From: Ferrimonas sp048263965
GTDB taxonomy: Bacteria; Pseudomonadota; Gammaproteobacteria; Enterobacterales; Shewanellaceae
DNA: 64,000 nt
Assembly: GCF_048263965.1 (NCBI RefSeq)
Contig: NZ_JBLXDO010000008.1
Span: 62,001 to 126,000, forward strand
Reading direction: 5' to 3'
Shown: positions 53,106-62,109 of the stretch, one piece after another
How the letters are laid out: every line of letters begins with the position of its first letter
How positions within the stretch are numbered: position 1 is the stretch's first letter
Notes under the pieces: generated by a model
Seen by the model: only the letters and a program-made list of their open reading frames with translations
Database searches by the model: none
What the model was told of the DNA's origin: nothing
Position numbers and translations under genes: made by a program

Positions 53106-54359
53106 TTAGGCCGCTTCCGCGGACTGTTCCTCTTCAACGGGTTCGTCACCGGCCAGTTCATCGACGATGGCGGCGCAGACCGCATCACCGGTGATGTTCA
53201 GCGCAGTGCGGATCATGTCGAAGATGCGGTCCAGAGCGAACAGCAGTGGCAGACCCTCGATGGGGATGCCTGCAGCCAGCAGTACGGCAACCACCAGGAA
53301 GGAGGGACCAGGCACACCGGCCTGACCCACGGCGCCCAGGGTGGCGGTCAGGATGATGGCCACGTAGGCGCCCAGTCCCAGGTCGACCTGAAACGCCTGG
53401 GCAAAGAAGACCGCCACCAGGCCATAGTAGATGGCGTTGCCGCTCATGTTGATGGTGGCGCCCAATGGCAGCACGAAACTGGCGGTGGAGTTGCGAATGC
53501 CCAGCTCCTTTTCACACACATCCATGGTCACCGGCAGGGTTGCCATGGAGGAGGCGGTGGAGAGCGCCACAGCCTGAGGCTTCTTCATCGAGGAGACAAA
53601 CTTGCTGACCGGGATGCGGGTCAGTGTCTTGATCATCGCCGGGTAGAACAGGAAGCCGTAGATGAGAATGGTGGCCAGGTAGACCAGGAACAGATTCATT
53701 ACGGTGCTCAGGGCTGCAAAACCAAAGGTGCCTACGGCTTCGGCCATCAGGCCGAATACGCCGATGGGGGCGACCTTCATCACCACATTGATCATCCAGA
53801 CAAAGGCATCCACTACGGTGTTGATGCCGTCGATCAGAGGCTTGGAACGGCTGGCTTCCACCTTGGAGAGGCCGATGCCGAAGAACAGGCAGAACACCAG
53901 AATCTGCAGGATGTTGCCATCATGCAGCGAGGTGAACACATTGGTGGGGATCATGCCGGTGATGGTGGCCCAGAAGGTGGGCAGTTGGCCCTTATCCGCC
54001 AGGTTGCCATCGTACATGGCATCGACGGAGGAGAAGTCGATGCCGATGCCGGGCTGGAAGATCTCACCCATGGCCAGGGCCAGGGCGACGGCGACGGCGG
54101 AGGTCAGCCCGAAAAAGCCCAGGGTGGTGAGACCGACACGGCCGGCGGCATGACTGTTGCCCAGACCGGCGGCGCCACTGATGATGGCCACGGCCACCAG
54201 GGGAATCACCAGCATCTTGATCAGGTGGATGAAGATGCTGCCCAGGGGGGCGAATGCCGCGGCATCCTCTCCCATAAGAATACCGACCAGGGTGCCGACG
54301 ATCATGGCAATGATCACCTGAACACCTATGTTGCTCAGCAGGCTCGTTTTCTTTTGCAC
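53106..54359 (-). CDS. Dicarboxylate/amino-acid:cation symporter (DAACS)
   Basis: 417 residues, the family norm (GltP/GltT/SstT). Eight helices and two re-entrant hairpins are visible. The serine-rich HP1 region is AVALSTASSMATLPVTMD (about 263-280), TM7 is ATINMSGNAIYYGL (NMDGT-like motif, here NMSGN), and HP2 is VGQAGVPGPSFLVV. The NMSGN variant and the VPGP loop differ from strict glutamate carriers, so the substrate may be another amino or dicarboxylic acid. It has a charged C-terminal tail rich in Glu. Confidence 0.92.
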   Translation of the reverse strand: MQKKTSLLSNIGVQVIIAMIVGTLVGILMGEDAAAFAPLGSIFIHLIKMLVIPLVAVAIISGAAGLGNSHAAGRVGLTTLGFFGLTSAVAVALALAMGEIFQPGIGIDFSSVDAMYDGNLADKGQLPTFWATITGMIPTNVFTSLHDGNILQILVFCLFFGIGLSKVEASRSKPLIDGINTVVDAFVWMINVVMKVAPIGVFGLMAEAVGTFGFAALSTVMNLFLVYLATILIYGFLFYPAMIKTLTRIPVSKFVSSMKKPQAVALSTASSMATLPVTMDVCEKELGIRNSTASFVLPLGATINMSGNAIYYGLVAVFFAQAFQVDLGLGAYVAIILTATLGAVGQAGVPGPSFLVVAVLLAAGIPIEGLPLLFALDRIFDMIRTALNITGDAVCAAIVDELAGDEPVEEEQSAEAA

Positions 54360-54717
54360 AGGTAACGCCTTTGTTAAGAGGTTGTTGATCTAAAAACTAA
54401 CTAATTCAATGAGCTATGACTCTTGCTCGGTCACTTATTCGAATATGCCGCATGGTTTTACTCCCTTTAAATCCTCATTTCAAACCCGGAAAGGGCTAAT
54501 TGCGACCTGGTCATAACTAAGGCGATGAAATCCCGACTGATGTTTATTTTTGGGCCCCAATCTGTGCTCTGTCCCGGTGTTAATAAAGGGGGTGAGTCAT
54601 GTGTCCGGCCTGGGTGTTACCTGTTGTCGAGTTTGGGGTGTTTCTGCTTGGTGATGAAATGGAATGCGTTGTGGGTCGGTCTGCTTGGGCTGACGATAAC
54701 CAGACAAGAGACCCAGC
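54360..54717. other. 360-bp intergenic stretch with no recognised feature
   Basis: Lies between the divergent symporter gene and the DUF417-type pseudogene. The first 150 bp are AT-rich and probably hold both promoters. A 77-codon plus-strand ORF (54525-54758) shows no family features, runs into the next gene in another frame, and is not called. I see no inverted repeat or operator that I trust. Confidence 0.5.
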
Positions 54718-55246
54718 GTGGAACTGATACGCCACCTTCGCCGAGCCAACCTGAGTGAGGCCGCTCTGATTCGCTATTTGGTCGCCGGTCAGGGGCTGAT
54801 CAAGTATCTGGCGATGTTTTCCGTGGCTCTCTATCTGTTTGCCCACCTGGGCCGGGGGGCTGGGGTGGATAGGTTTTCTCAAATTTCATCCCTATGAAGC
54901 TCAGGGCATCGTGGATCTGATGGAGTCGAACTGGCTGTTCAGCTGGACCTATCTTATCTGGGACGTGCAGGGGGCCTCCAACTTCATTGGTGTGGTGGAG
55001 CTGGTGTTTATGGCGGGGATTGCTGCCTTTCCCTTCAGTATCACCCTAGGACGCCTCGGCGCACTGGGGATCGCCCTGACCGCGTTCGGTACCCTGAGTT
55101 TTCTCATTTCTCTACCGGGGTGGAGTGGGGATGCCTATTTTCCTCTGCTCAACAGCAGCGGTGTCTTTATCATCAAGGATCAACTTCTTCTGGCCGCTGC
55201 GGCCATTCTTTGGCACAGGCACTCAAGTTGCGAAGTTGCTAAATAA
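54718..55246 (+). pseudogene. DUF417 (YkgB/RclC-like) membrane protein, frameshifted
   Basis: From GTG 54718 the frame reads ELIRHLRRANLSEAALIRYL, then VAGQGLIKYLAMFSVALYLF, and hits a stop near 54896. One base later the frame continues the family sequence: GLGWIGFLKFHPYEAQGIVDLMESNW, NFIGVVELVFMAGIA, TLSFLISLPGW and SGVFIIKDQLLLAAAA, to 55246. FxWIGxLKFxPYEA is the DUF417/RclC hallmark. Removing one G from the six-G run at 54854-54859 restores a single ORF of about 175 codons. RclC-type proteins belong to reactive-chlorine defence in E. coli. Sequencing error in the G-run is possible. Confidence 0.78.
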
Positions 55247-55302
55247 GCTTTAGCTAATATAATGTGGGTTCACTCATGGAATGAATCCACAGGAGATTAG
55301 GG

Positions 55303-55854
55303 ATGAAAAACGCAGTGGCCATTGGTCTGATGTCGCTATTGAGCTTGGGGGCCTGGGCAGCGGATACCGATGAGATGAGACAGGAGGGGCTGTCCCTCAT
55401 CAAGCAGTTTGGCAGCACCCTGAAGCCGAGTCTCAAGGCGGCCATGCAGTCTGGCGGCCCGGTGGCGGCGGTGGAGGTGTGCGCCAGCCAGGCGCCAATG
55501 ATTGCCGCCCAGCTGGCGAGCCAGAGCGGCTGGCAGTTGAGCCGGGTCAGCCTCAAGCCAAGAAACGCTAAGATGGCCCAGGCGGATCTGTGGGAAGCCC
55601 AGGTGCTGGCGGAGTTTGAGCAGAGGTTGCTGGCAGGCGCTGCGCCCAAGAGTCTGGTGACTGAGCGGCATCAACCGGAGGAGTTCCGGCTGATGAAGGG
55701 CATTGTCATCGAAAAGGTCTGTCTGCAGTGTCACGGTCAGCAGCTGGCTCCAGAGGTACAGCAAGCGATCGCGGAACACTATCCTTCCGATCAGGCCACC
55801 GGTTATGAGCTTGGACAGCTGCGGGGTGCTTTCAGCGTTCGCCGTAGCTTATAG
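55303..55854 (+). CDS. Periplasmic DUF3365 c-type haem protein
   Basis: 183 residues with a signal peptide ending GAWAA (about 20). The domain matches DUF3365 (Tll0287-like), with VEVCASQAPMIA near residue 58 and PRNAKMAQADLWE near 86. A single c-type haem motif CLQCH lies at 140-144. The family is a PAS-like haem-binding redox or sensor domain. Spacing of 56 bp to the DUF417 pseudogene allows co-transcription. Confidence 0.87.
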   Translation: MKNAVAIGLMSLLSLGAWAADTDEMRQEGLSLIKQFGSTLKPSLKAAMQSGGPVAAVEVCASQAPMIAAQLASQSGWQLSRVSLKPRNAKMAQADLWEAQVLAEFEQRLLAGAAPKSLVTERHQPEEFRLMKGIVIEKVCLQCHGQQLAPEVQQAIAEHYPSDQATGYELGQLRGAFSVRRSL

Positions 55855-55866
55855 TCATCCGCTCAT

Positions 55867-55895
55867 CGGGGTCAGAGACTGACCCCGGTGCGTCT
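55867..55895 (+). terminator. Probable terminator after the DUF3365 gene
   Basis: Perfect 9-bp stem CGGGGTCAG / CTGACCCCG with AGA loop, 13 nt after the stop. Only a short T-run follows. Confidence 0.6.
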
Positions 55896-55905
55896 TTCGG
55901 TGGGA

Positions 55906-56544
55906 TCAGCGGGTTTCCACCTCGGCGATCTCCACTTTCAACTGATAGACCTCTCGCTGCTCCACCTCCATGCGCAGGTCCAGACCCTCTTCACTGGCTC
56001 CGGGTCGCAGGTAGGTGTCTGCCATCCGCTTGATGGAGCGCCACATCGGCAGAGTGTCTTGGCCCAGAATCTGACCAAACTCATCCATGACGGTGACGTG
56101 CACATCCACCTCGATGATCGCCTCGCGACCCTGGTTGGTGACCGCAGTGGGGATGATCAGCTCACCCCCTTCATAGCGGGCGCGGCCCAGCAGGGCATCC
56201 ACAGCGTAATCGGACAGCTGCATTACATCCTTGGCTTCGCCGGGACGGACGATGACACCACTGGACAGCGGCTTTTTCGGCATCGCCTTTGTCTTGGGTT
56301 GGGCAGCCGCCTTGGGCAGGGCAGGAACAGCGGTGGCGGCCACGGGCGCCTGAGGCTTGGCAGGCAGCTGCTGGGCCTCGGCAGCGTCATCGGCCTTGGG
56401 GGCTTCGGGCGCCAGATACTGCCAGGTAAAATCGTCATGGAGTATCACCTTGCGGCCATCCTCCAGGGTAACCACCTGGTCGGCGGCCTGAACGGAAAAG
56501 CCCATCATCAGTGCCAACATGGCGGCAAAGGGTTTGATTGACAT
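55906..56544 (-). CDS. DUF3157 family exported protein
   Basis: 212 residues with a signal peptide (ending SVQAAD, about 20). VTLEDGRKVILHDDFTWQYL is the family hallmark, followed by an Ala/Pro/Lys-rich linker (about 46-92) of low complexity. The C-terminal beta domain is about 100-212. DUF3157 proteins occur in Vibrio and Shewanella envelopes; function unknown. The linker explains several Pro/Ala-rich ORFs on the other strand. Confidence 0.82.
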   Translation of the reverse strand: MSIKPFAAMLALMMGFSVQAADQVVTLEDGRKVILHDDFTWQYLAPEAPKADDAAEAQQLPAKPQAPVAATAVPALPKAAAQPKTKAMPKKPLSSGVIVRPGEAKDVMQLSDYAVDALLGRARYEGGELIIPTAVTNQGREAIIEVDVHVTVMDEFGQILGQDTLPMWRSIKRMADTYLRPGASEEGLDLRMEVEQREVYQLKVEIAEVETR

Positions 56545-56602
56545 AGCGTTAGTCCTATTCCTCGCATTCAGGGCAGACTACCAGAAATCCCCGGAGGATG
56601 CT

Positions 56603-57139
56603 TCAGTCCCGGCGGCGGCGATAGTGGTGCTTGGTGATGGCCCCCAGCAGCACCTCACTGTTCAGGAGTTCAAACCACAGCGGCCGGGTAAGGTCGCCAA
56701 ACAGAGGGGTACCTCCGCCGAGCAGGACCGGCAGCTGGCTGACGATTATCTCGTCGATGAGATCCGCCTCGAGGAAGCTCTGGATGGTCTGTCCTCCGTC
56801 GATGTAGAGCCGCTGAAACCCTTTGTCATTCAGTTTGCGGGTCACCTCCTGGGGTGAGCCCTGGATCAGAGCCGCTTTCTCCTGCAGTGAGTCGGGGAGG
56901 GTCGTCAGGGTTCGGCTTAACACAAACACCGGTTTGCTGTAGGGCCACTCTCCGCCGAAACCGCACACGGTTTCGAAGGTGTTACGCCCCATCACCAGGG
57001 CATCCACCGATGCCATAAATTCGGCGAAACCAAAGTCTTCCTCCTCCGGATTGGGCAGGGAGGTCAGCCACTCCAGCCCGCCGTTGCTGTCGGCGATGTA
57101 GTTGTCCAGACTGGTGCCGATGTACAGGATGTTGCTCAT
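56603..57139 (-). CDS. Dihydrofolate-reductase-family protein (RibD C-terminal type)
   Basis: 178 residues from ATG 57139 (AGGAGATAAC upstream). It has a DHFR-like fold with the N-terminal YIGTSLDNYIADSNGGLEWL, MGRNTFETV near residue 50, LYIDGGQTIQSFLEADLIDEI near 112, and VLLGGGTPLF near 138. This YyaP/YwjB-like group is often controlled by a neighbouring regulator; here a divergent TetR gene and its operator sit in the 92-bp gap. The substrate is unknown; it is unlikely to be the housekeeping folA enzyme. Confidence 0.88.
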   Translation of the reverse strand: MSNILYIGTSLDNYIADSNGGLEWLTSLPNPEEEDFGFAEFMASVDALVMGRNTFETVCGFGGEWPYSKPVFVLSRTLTTLPDSLQEKAALIQGSPQEVTRKLNDKGFQRLYIDGGQTIQSFLEADLIDEIIVSQLPVLLGGGTPLFGDLTRPLWFELLNSEVLLGAITKHHYRRRRD

Positions 57140-57185
57140 GTTATCTCCTGTTATCCGAGTGTTGCTTGGCATCCACAGGGTAATA

Positions 57186-57200
57186 TTCTACACTGTAGAA
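57186..57200. promoter_or_regulatory. TetR-type operator
   Basis: A perfect palindrome TTCTAC-ACT-GTAGAA in the divergent gap between the DHFR-like and TetR genes, 32 bp before the TetR start. It is the right size and place for dimer binding and mutual repression. Confidence 0.72.
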
Positions 57201-57231
57201 ATACTGTTTTTCAGACTAGCTGGAGAGAGTT

Positions 57232-57792
57232 TTGACTGTCAAGGAGAAACGTCGCGGCCGACCACAGGGGGGGGCGACCCTGTCACGGGAGCGTATCTTG
57301 GAGGTGGCCGGCGAACTGCTGGGTCAGGAGGGCAAGGTGCCGAGTTTAAGGAAGCTGGCGACGGAGCTGGGGGTGGATGTGATGGCCCTATACCATTACT
57401 TTCCCAACAAGGGCGCCCTGCTCGAATCCCTGTGTTGCCAACTGGTGGCGGGGATCTACTGCCCACAGGAGGGCCAGCCCTGGCGACAGGAGTTGGCACG
57501 GCTGAGCCAGAGTTATCTCTCCCTGCTGCGCCGTCATGGCGGTTTGCTGGAAACCCTGCTGGGGATGTCGTCCTCGGGCCCGGCCCAGGTGTTTATGGCA
57601 CGCTTTGACCAGGCGGTGGCCCCCCTGAACCTGAATGAGGCACAGCGAGGCCATGCCATGGCGCTGCTGGTGGATTACCTCCACGGCTTTGCCCTGGCGA
57701 TTCACTGCAACAGCTGCGGTGGCCTGGAGGATGACACCCACCTGCAGGGGCCCCTGAACTTCTATCTGGATGCACTGGAGGCCAGAGTCTGA
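57232..57792 (+). CDS. TetR-family regulator
   Basis: 186 residues with a basic N-terminal arm (KEKRRGRPQGG) and helix-turn-helix LRKLATELGVDVMALYHYFPNKGALLESL (about 39-67). The C-terminal portion resembles the TetR_C tetracycline-repressor-like subclass (LLRRHGGLLETLLGM). The TTG start at 57232 is supported by GGAGAGAG upstream. It probably represses itself and the divergent DHFR-like gene via the palindrome between them. Confidence 0.9.
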   Translation: MTVKEKRRGRPQGGATLSRERILEVAGELLGQEGKVPSLRKLATELGVDVMALYHYFPNKGALLESLCCQLVAGIYCPQEGQPWRQELARLSQSYLSLLRRHGGLLETLLGMSSSGPAQVFMARFDQAVAPLNLNEAQRGHAMALLVDYLHGFALAIHCNSCGGLEDDTHLQGPLNFYLDALEARV

Positions 57793-57821
57793 AAAAAATA
57801 AGGGCGCCTCAGGCGCCCTTA
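57791..57821 (-). terminator. Intrinsic terminator after metH
   Basis: Minus-strand stem TAAGGGCGCC / GGCGCCCTTA with a 3-nt loop, followed by T7, just past the metH stop; also usable for the convergent tetR gene. Confidence 0.93.
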
Positions 57822-57835
57822 TGGAAGTTGTCTGC

Positions 57836-60800
57836 TCAGTCGTGCAGCAGGGGCGCCAGCCACTTGCGGGCCTGCTTTTCGCTCCAGCCTTTGCGGCGGG
57901 CGTAGTCCTGCAGCTGATCCTCGCCGATGTCAGTCACGCCGAAGTAGCGGGACTCGGGGTGGGCGAAGTACCAACCGGAGACCGCCGCCGTGGGGTACAT
58001 GGCGAAGCTTTCGGTGATATTGAGATCGATGTGGTGATCCGGCCGCAACAGCTGCCACAGGGTGCCCTTCTCGGTGTGATCCGGGCAGGCGGCGTAGCCT
58101 GGGGCCGGGCGAATGCCCTTGTACCGCTCGCGGATCAGCGACTCGTTATCCAGCTGCTCTTCGGCGTCATAGCCCCAGAACTCCTTGCGCACCCGCTCGT
58201 GCATCCGCTCCGCCAGGGCCTCCGCCAGGCGATCCGCCAGGGCCTTTAACATGATGGCGCTGTAGTCGTCGCCGGCCGCCTCGAAGCGCGCTACATGGGA
58301 CTCGATGCCGATACCGGCGGTGACCGCGAAGGCGCCCATGTAATCGTGCTTGCCGCTCGCCTTGGGCGCCACAAAGTCGGACAGGGCGAAGTTGTGGTTA
58401 CCCGCGCGCTCTATCTGTTGGCGCAGCATGTGCAGCTTGGCGATGGCGGCCTCGCGGCCGTCATCGGCGTAGAGTTCGATGTCATCGTGGTTCACGCTGT
58501 TGGCCGGGAACAGGCCAATCACCGCGGCGGCTTTGAGCCACTGCTGGTCGATGATGGTCTCCAGCATCCTCTGGCCATTGGCGTAGAGCTCGCTGGCCTC
58601 GTCACCCACCTTGGGGTCCTCCAGGATATCCGGGAAGCGACCGTGCAGGCCCCAACTGCGGAAGAAGGGGGTCCAGTCGATGCGCTCCAACAGGTCGGTG
58701 AGCGGATACTCCTTAAAGACCCGCACCCCGGTTTGCTTGGGCTTACAGGGCTGGTAGTTGTCCCAGTCGATGGCATTTCGATTGGCCCTGGCCTGCTCCA
58801 GAGAGACCAGGGTTTTGCGCCGACCCTGGGCTTCACGGCGCGCCTTAAGCTCGCCATATTCGTTGTACACCTGCTCCACGAACCCCTGGCGCCGCTTGTT
58901 ATCGATCAGCTTGGCTACCACCGGAACGGTGCGAGACGCATCCGGCACATAGATGGCCCCATGAGGGTAGTGCTGATGAATCTTCACCGCGGTGTGGATC
59001 TTGGAGGTGGTGGCGCCGCCGATGAAGCAGGGGATCGTCAGCCCCGCCTTCTGGAACGCCTTGACGTTGTGGATCATCTCATCCAGTGAGGGGGTAATCA
59101 GCCCGGACATGCCGATGGCGTCGGCGTTCTCGGCGACGGCGGTCTCAATGATCTTCTCCACCGGCACCATCACCCCAAGGTCCACCACCTCGTAGCCGTT
59201 GCACTGCAGCACCACGGCGACGATGTTCTTGCCGATGTCGTGCACATCCCCCTTGACCGTGGCCATGACGATCTTACCGGCGCTGCTGACCTCCTGCTTG
59301 CTCTCCTCGATGTAGGGGGTCAGGTAGGCCACCGCCTGCTTCATCACCCGGGCGGATTTCACCACCTGAGGCAGGAACATCTTGCCGTCGCCGAACAGAT
59401 CCCCCACCACGTTCATGCCATCCATCAGCGGGCCCTCAATCACCTGAAGGGGTGCGTCTGCCTCCAGTCGCGCCTGCTCGGTGTCCTCTTCGATAAAGTC
59501 GGTAATCCCCTTGACCAGGGCGTGCTCCAGCCGCTTGGTCACCGGCCAGCTGCGCCATTCTGCCTCCCTGGGGTCCGCTTCGGCGGCGCCATCACCTCGG
59601 TACTCCTCGGCGACGGCCAGTAGCCGCTCGGTGCCGTCAGGACGGCGGTTGAGCACCACATCCTCCACCCGCTCCCGCAGCTCATCAGGGATGTCGTCGT
59701 AGATCGCCAGCTGACCGGCGTTGACGATCCCCATGGTGAGGCCGGCGTGGATGGCGTGGTAGAGGAATACCGCGTGGATCGCTTCCCGCACCGGGTTGTT
59801 GCCCCGGAAGGAGAAGGAGACGTTGGAGACGCCGCCGGAGATCATCGCGTGGGGCAGGGTCTGCTTGATGGTGCGGGTGGCCTCGATAAAGTCCACGGCG
59901 TAGTTGTCGTGCTCCTCGATGCCGGTGGCGATGGCGAAGATGTTGGGATCGAAGATGATGTCCTGGGGCGGGAAGCCCACTTTTTCGGTCAGTACCCGGT
60001 AGGCGCGGGTGCAGATCTCCACCTTGCGCTCATAGGTGTCCGCCTGGCCCTGCTCGTCGAAGGCCATGACGATGGCGGCGGCGCCGTAGCGGCGGATCAG
60101 TTTTGCCTGATGGATGAACGCCTGCTCCCCCTCCTTGAGGGAGATGGAGTTGACCACCCCTTTGCCCTGGATGCACTTGAGGCCGGCCTCGATCACTTCC
60201 CACTTGGAGGAGTCGATCATGATCGGCACCCGGGCGATCTCCGGCTCGGAGGCGATCAGCTTGAGGAAGCGCTCCATGGCGGCGACGCCGTCGAGCATCC
60301 CCTCATCCATGTTGATGTCGATGATCTGGGCACCGTTCTCCACCTGCTGGCGGGCCACGGAGAGGGCGGTTTCGTAATCCCCCTCCTTGATCAGCCGCAG
60401 GAAACGGGCGGAGCCGGTAACATTGGTGCGCTCGCCGACGTTGACGAACAGGGCGTCGGCGTCGATGGTGCAGGGCTCCAGGCCGGCCAGGCGACAGGCC
60501 ACCGGGATCTGTGGGGCACGCCTGGGGGCGTACTGGTCCACCGCCGCCTTGATGGCGCTGATGTGCTCCGGAGTGGTGCCGCAACAGCCGCCGACGATAT
60601 TCAGCCAGCCCTCGGCGGCCCATTGGCCGATGATCTCGGCCATCTGCTCCGGGGTTTCGTCGTATTCACCAAACTCATTGGGCAATCCGGCATTGGGGTG
60701 GGCCGACACCGGAAACTCACTGATGCGTGCCAATTCCTCCACGTAGGGGGAGAGCTCCTTGGGCCCCAGGGCGCAGTTGAGGCCGATGGCCACCGGCTGG

Positions 60801-61501
60801 ATGTGGGCCAGGGAGTTGTAGAAGGCTTCGGTGGTCTGGCCGGTAAGGGTGCGTCCCGAGGCGTCGGTGATGGTGCCGGAGATCATCACCGGCAGTGAAC
60901 GGCCCAGCTCCTCGAACAGGGTGTCGATGGCAAACAGGGCCGCTTTGGCGTTGAGGGTATCGAACACCGTCTCCACCAGCAGGAGGTCGGCGCCTCCCTC
61001 CACCAATGCCTGGGCCGACTCATGGAAGGCGGCCACCAGTTGATCGAAACTGATGTTGCGATAGCCGGGATCGTTCACGTCCGGGCTGATGGAGCAGGTG
61101 CGGTTGGTGGGGCCTAGCACCCCGGCCACAAATCGGGGAACGCCGGTCTCCCTGGCCACGTCGTCAGCCACCTGACGAGCCAGCCGGGCTGACTCGAAGT
61201 TGATCTCCCTGGAGAGCGCCTCCATCTGGTAGTCGGCCATGGCGATGGTTGTGGAGTTGAAAGTGTTGGTTTCGATGATGTCGGCACCGGCGTCCAGATA
61301 GGCGCGGTGGATGCCGGCGATGATCTCAGGCTGGGTCAGGGACAGCAGGTCATTGTTGCCCTTGATCTGGCAGGGCCAGTTTGCAAAGCGCTCGCCACGG
61401 TAATCCTCCTCCTCCAGGCGGTGGCCCTGGATCATGGTGCCCATGGCGCCGTCCAGAATCAGTATCCGCTGTGCGAGAAGTTGCTGCAGTGTGGTTGCCA
61501 T
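57836..61501 (-). CDS. metH: Cobalamin-dependent methionine synthase
   Basis: 1221 residues (E. coli 1227). Four modules are in order. The homocysteine domain (1-340) has zinc cysteines in GLNCALG and GGCCGTTPEH. The methyltetrahydrofolate domain (about 350-620) has VGERTNVTGSARF. The cobalamin cap and Rossmann domain (about 650-890) has the lower-ligand motif DVHDIGKNIV (His about 755). The AdoMet reactivation domain (about 900-1221) has RPAPGYAACPDHTEK near residue 1135. It is preceded by three tandem MetJ boxes and followed by a terminator. cobO nearby fits a B12-related neighbourhood. Confidence 0.98.
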   Translation of the reverse strand: MATTLQQLLAQRILILDGAMGTMIQGHRLEEEDYRGERFANWPCQIKGNNDLLSLTQPEIIAGIHRAYLDAGADIIETNTFNSTTIAMADYQMEALSREINFESARLARQVADDVARETGVPRFVAGVLGPTNRTCSISPDVNDPGYRNISFDQLVAAFHESAQALVEGGADLLLVETVFDTLNAKAALFAIDTLFEELGRSLPVMISGTITDASGRTLTGQTTEAFYNSLAHIQPVAIGLNCALGPKELSPYVEELARISEFPVSAHPNAGLPNEFGEYDETPEQMAEIIGQWAAEGWLNIVGGCCGTTPEHISAIKAAVDQYAPRRAPQIPVACRLAGLEPCTIDADALFVNVGERTNVTGSARFLRLIKEGDYETALSVARQQVENGAQIIDINMDEGMLDGVAAMERFLKLIASEPEIARVPIMIDSSKWEVIEAGLKCIQGKGVVNSISLKEGEQAFIHQAKLIRRYGAAAIVMAFDEQGQADTYERKVEICTRAYRVLTEKVGFPPQDIIFDPNIFAIATGIEEHDNYAVDFIEATRTIKQTLPHAMISGGVSNVSFSFRGNNPVREAIHAVFLYHAIHAGLTMGIVNAGQLAIYDDIPDELRERVEDVVLNRRPDGTERLLAVAEEYRGDGAAEADPREAEWRSWPVTKRLEHALVKGITDFIEEDTEQARLEADAPLQVIEGPLMDGMNVVGDLFGDGKMFLPQVVKSARVMKQAVAYLTPYIEESKQEVSSAGKIVMATVKGDVHDIGKNIVAVVLQCNGYEVVDLGVMVPVEKIIETAVAENADAIGMSGLITPSLDEMIHNVKAFQKAGLTIPCFIGGATTSKIHTAVKIHQHYPHGAIYVPDASRTVPVVAKLIDNKRRQGFVEQVYNEYGELKARREAQGRRKTLVSLEQARANRNAIDWDNYQPCKPKQTGVRVFKEYPLTDLLERIDWTPFFRSWGLHGRFPDILEDPKVGDEASELYANGQRMLETIIDQQWLKAAAVIGLFPANSVNHDDIELYADDGREAAIAKLHMLRQQIERAGNHNFALSDFVAPKASGKHDYMGAFAVTAGIGIESHVARFEAAGDDYSAIMLKALADRLAEALAERMHERVRKEFWGYDAEEQLDNESLIRERYKGIRPAPGYAACPDHTEKGTLWQLLRPDHHIDLNITESFAMYPTAAVSGWYFAHPESRYFGVTDIGEDQLQDYARRKGWSEKQARKWLAPLLHD

Positions 61502-61523
61502 GGCGCCGTCCCTAATTTCATAT

Positions 61524-61547
61524 AGACATTTATACGTTTAGACGTCT
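61524..61547 (-). promoter_or_regulatory. Three tandem MetJ boxes upstream of metH
   Basis: Contiguous 8-mers AGACATTT, ATACGTTT and AGACGTCT against consensus AGACGTCT: 5, 5 and 8 matches. MetJ binds such tandem 8-bp repeats cooperatively with AdoMet. The array ends 23 bp upstream of the metH ATG, so it overlaps the promoter or start site, predicting repression by methionine. Confidence 0.85.
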
Positions 61548-61717
61548 ATCTTAGCCAAGGTGGTGGCCCGTGGATAGCCCCCCGGGGTAAAAAAACCGCA
61601 ATGGCGCCATAGTGGTCGATTATGGACAGGATGCCCTGGCTTTGGGACTGCCCCTTGGATTTCCCGGCACTTTGGGTCATGATTTCCCCTGTACAACCAT
61701 TTACCCAAGGAGTGAGG

Positions 61718-62023
61718 ATGATCGACCACGCCGAGGCGGTGCGCCGTTTCGCCGAACTGGGCCACGACACCAGGCTGAGTATCTTCCGCCTGCTGGTCAA
61801 AGGGGGCCTGCAGGGGCTCAATGTGGGCGAGATTCAGCAGCATCTGTCCATTCCCGGCTCTACCCTGAGCCACCACATCAGCCGGCTGATGGCTGCCAAC
61901 CTGGTGACCCAGGAGCGACGCGGCCGTGAGCTGATCTGTCGCGCCAACCTGGAAGCCACCGACGAACTGATGGGCTTTCTCAGTGCCGAGTGCTGCTCCC
62001 TGGAGACCTCGGACTCGGACTGA
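61718..62023 (+). CDS. ArsR/SmtB-family regulator
   Basis: 101 residues with the winged helix-turn-helix of the ArsR family: LGHDTRLSIFRLLVKGG (about 13-29) and LSIPGSTLSHHISRLMAANLVTQERRGRELIC (about 44-75). The canonical ELCVCDL metal motif in alpha3 is absent (NVGEIQQHL instead); a C-terminal Cys pair, AECCS, lies near residue 92. It may sense something other than As/Zn. ATG 61718 has AAGGAG upstream. It is divergent from metH and 86 bp ahead of cobO. Confidence 0.9.
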   Translation: MIDHAEAVRRFAELGHDTRLSIFRLLVKGGLQGLNVGEIQQHLSIPGSTLSHHISRLMAANLVTQERRGRELICRANLEATDELMGFLSAECCSLETSDSD

Positions 62024-62109
62024 CCCGAATCACTGTGGGTTTTCCCATGCCTTGGGTCGAAAGAATCCCGTAAAATGAACCCTTTTCCTTGCAGATACAG
62101 GATGAATCC

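Noticed and set aside
54525..54758. 77-codon plus-strand ORF upstream of the DUF417-type gene
   Set aside because: No family features, ends inside the next gene in a different frame, and has no convincing ribosome site.
62024..62109. Cobalamin riboswitch before cobO
   Set aside because: The gap is only 86 nt and lacks the conserved B12-box sequence.
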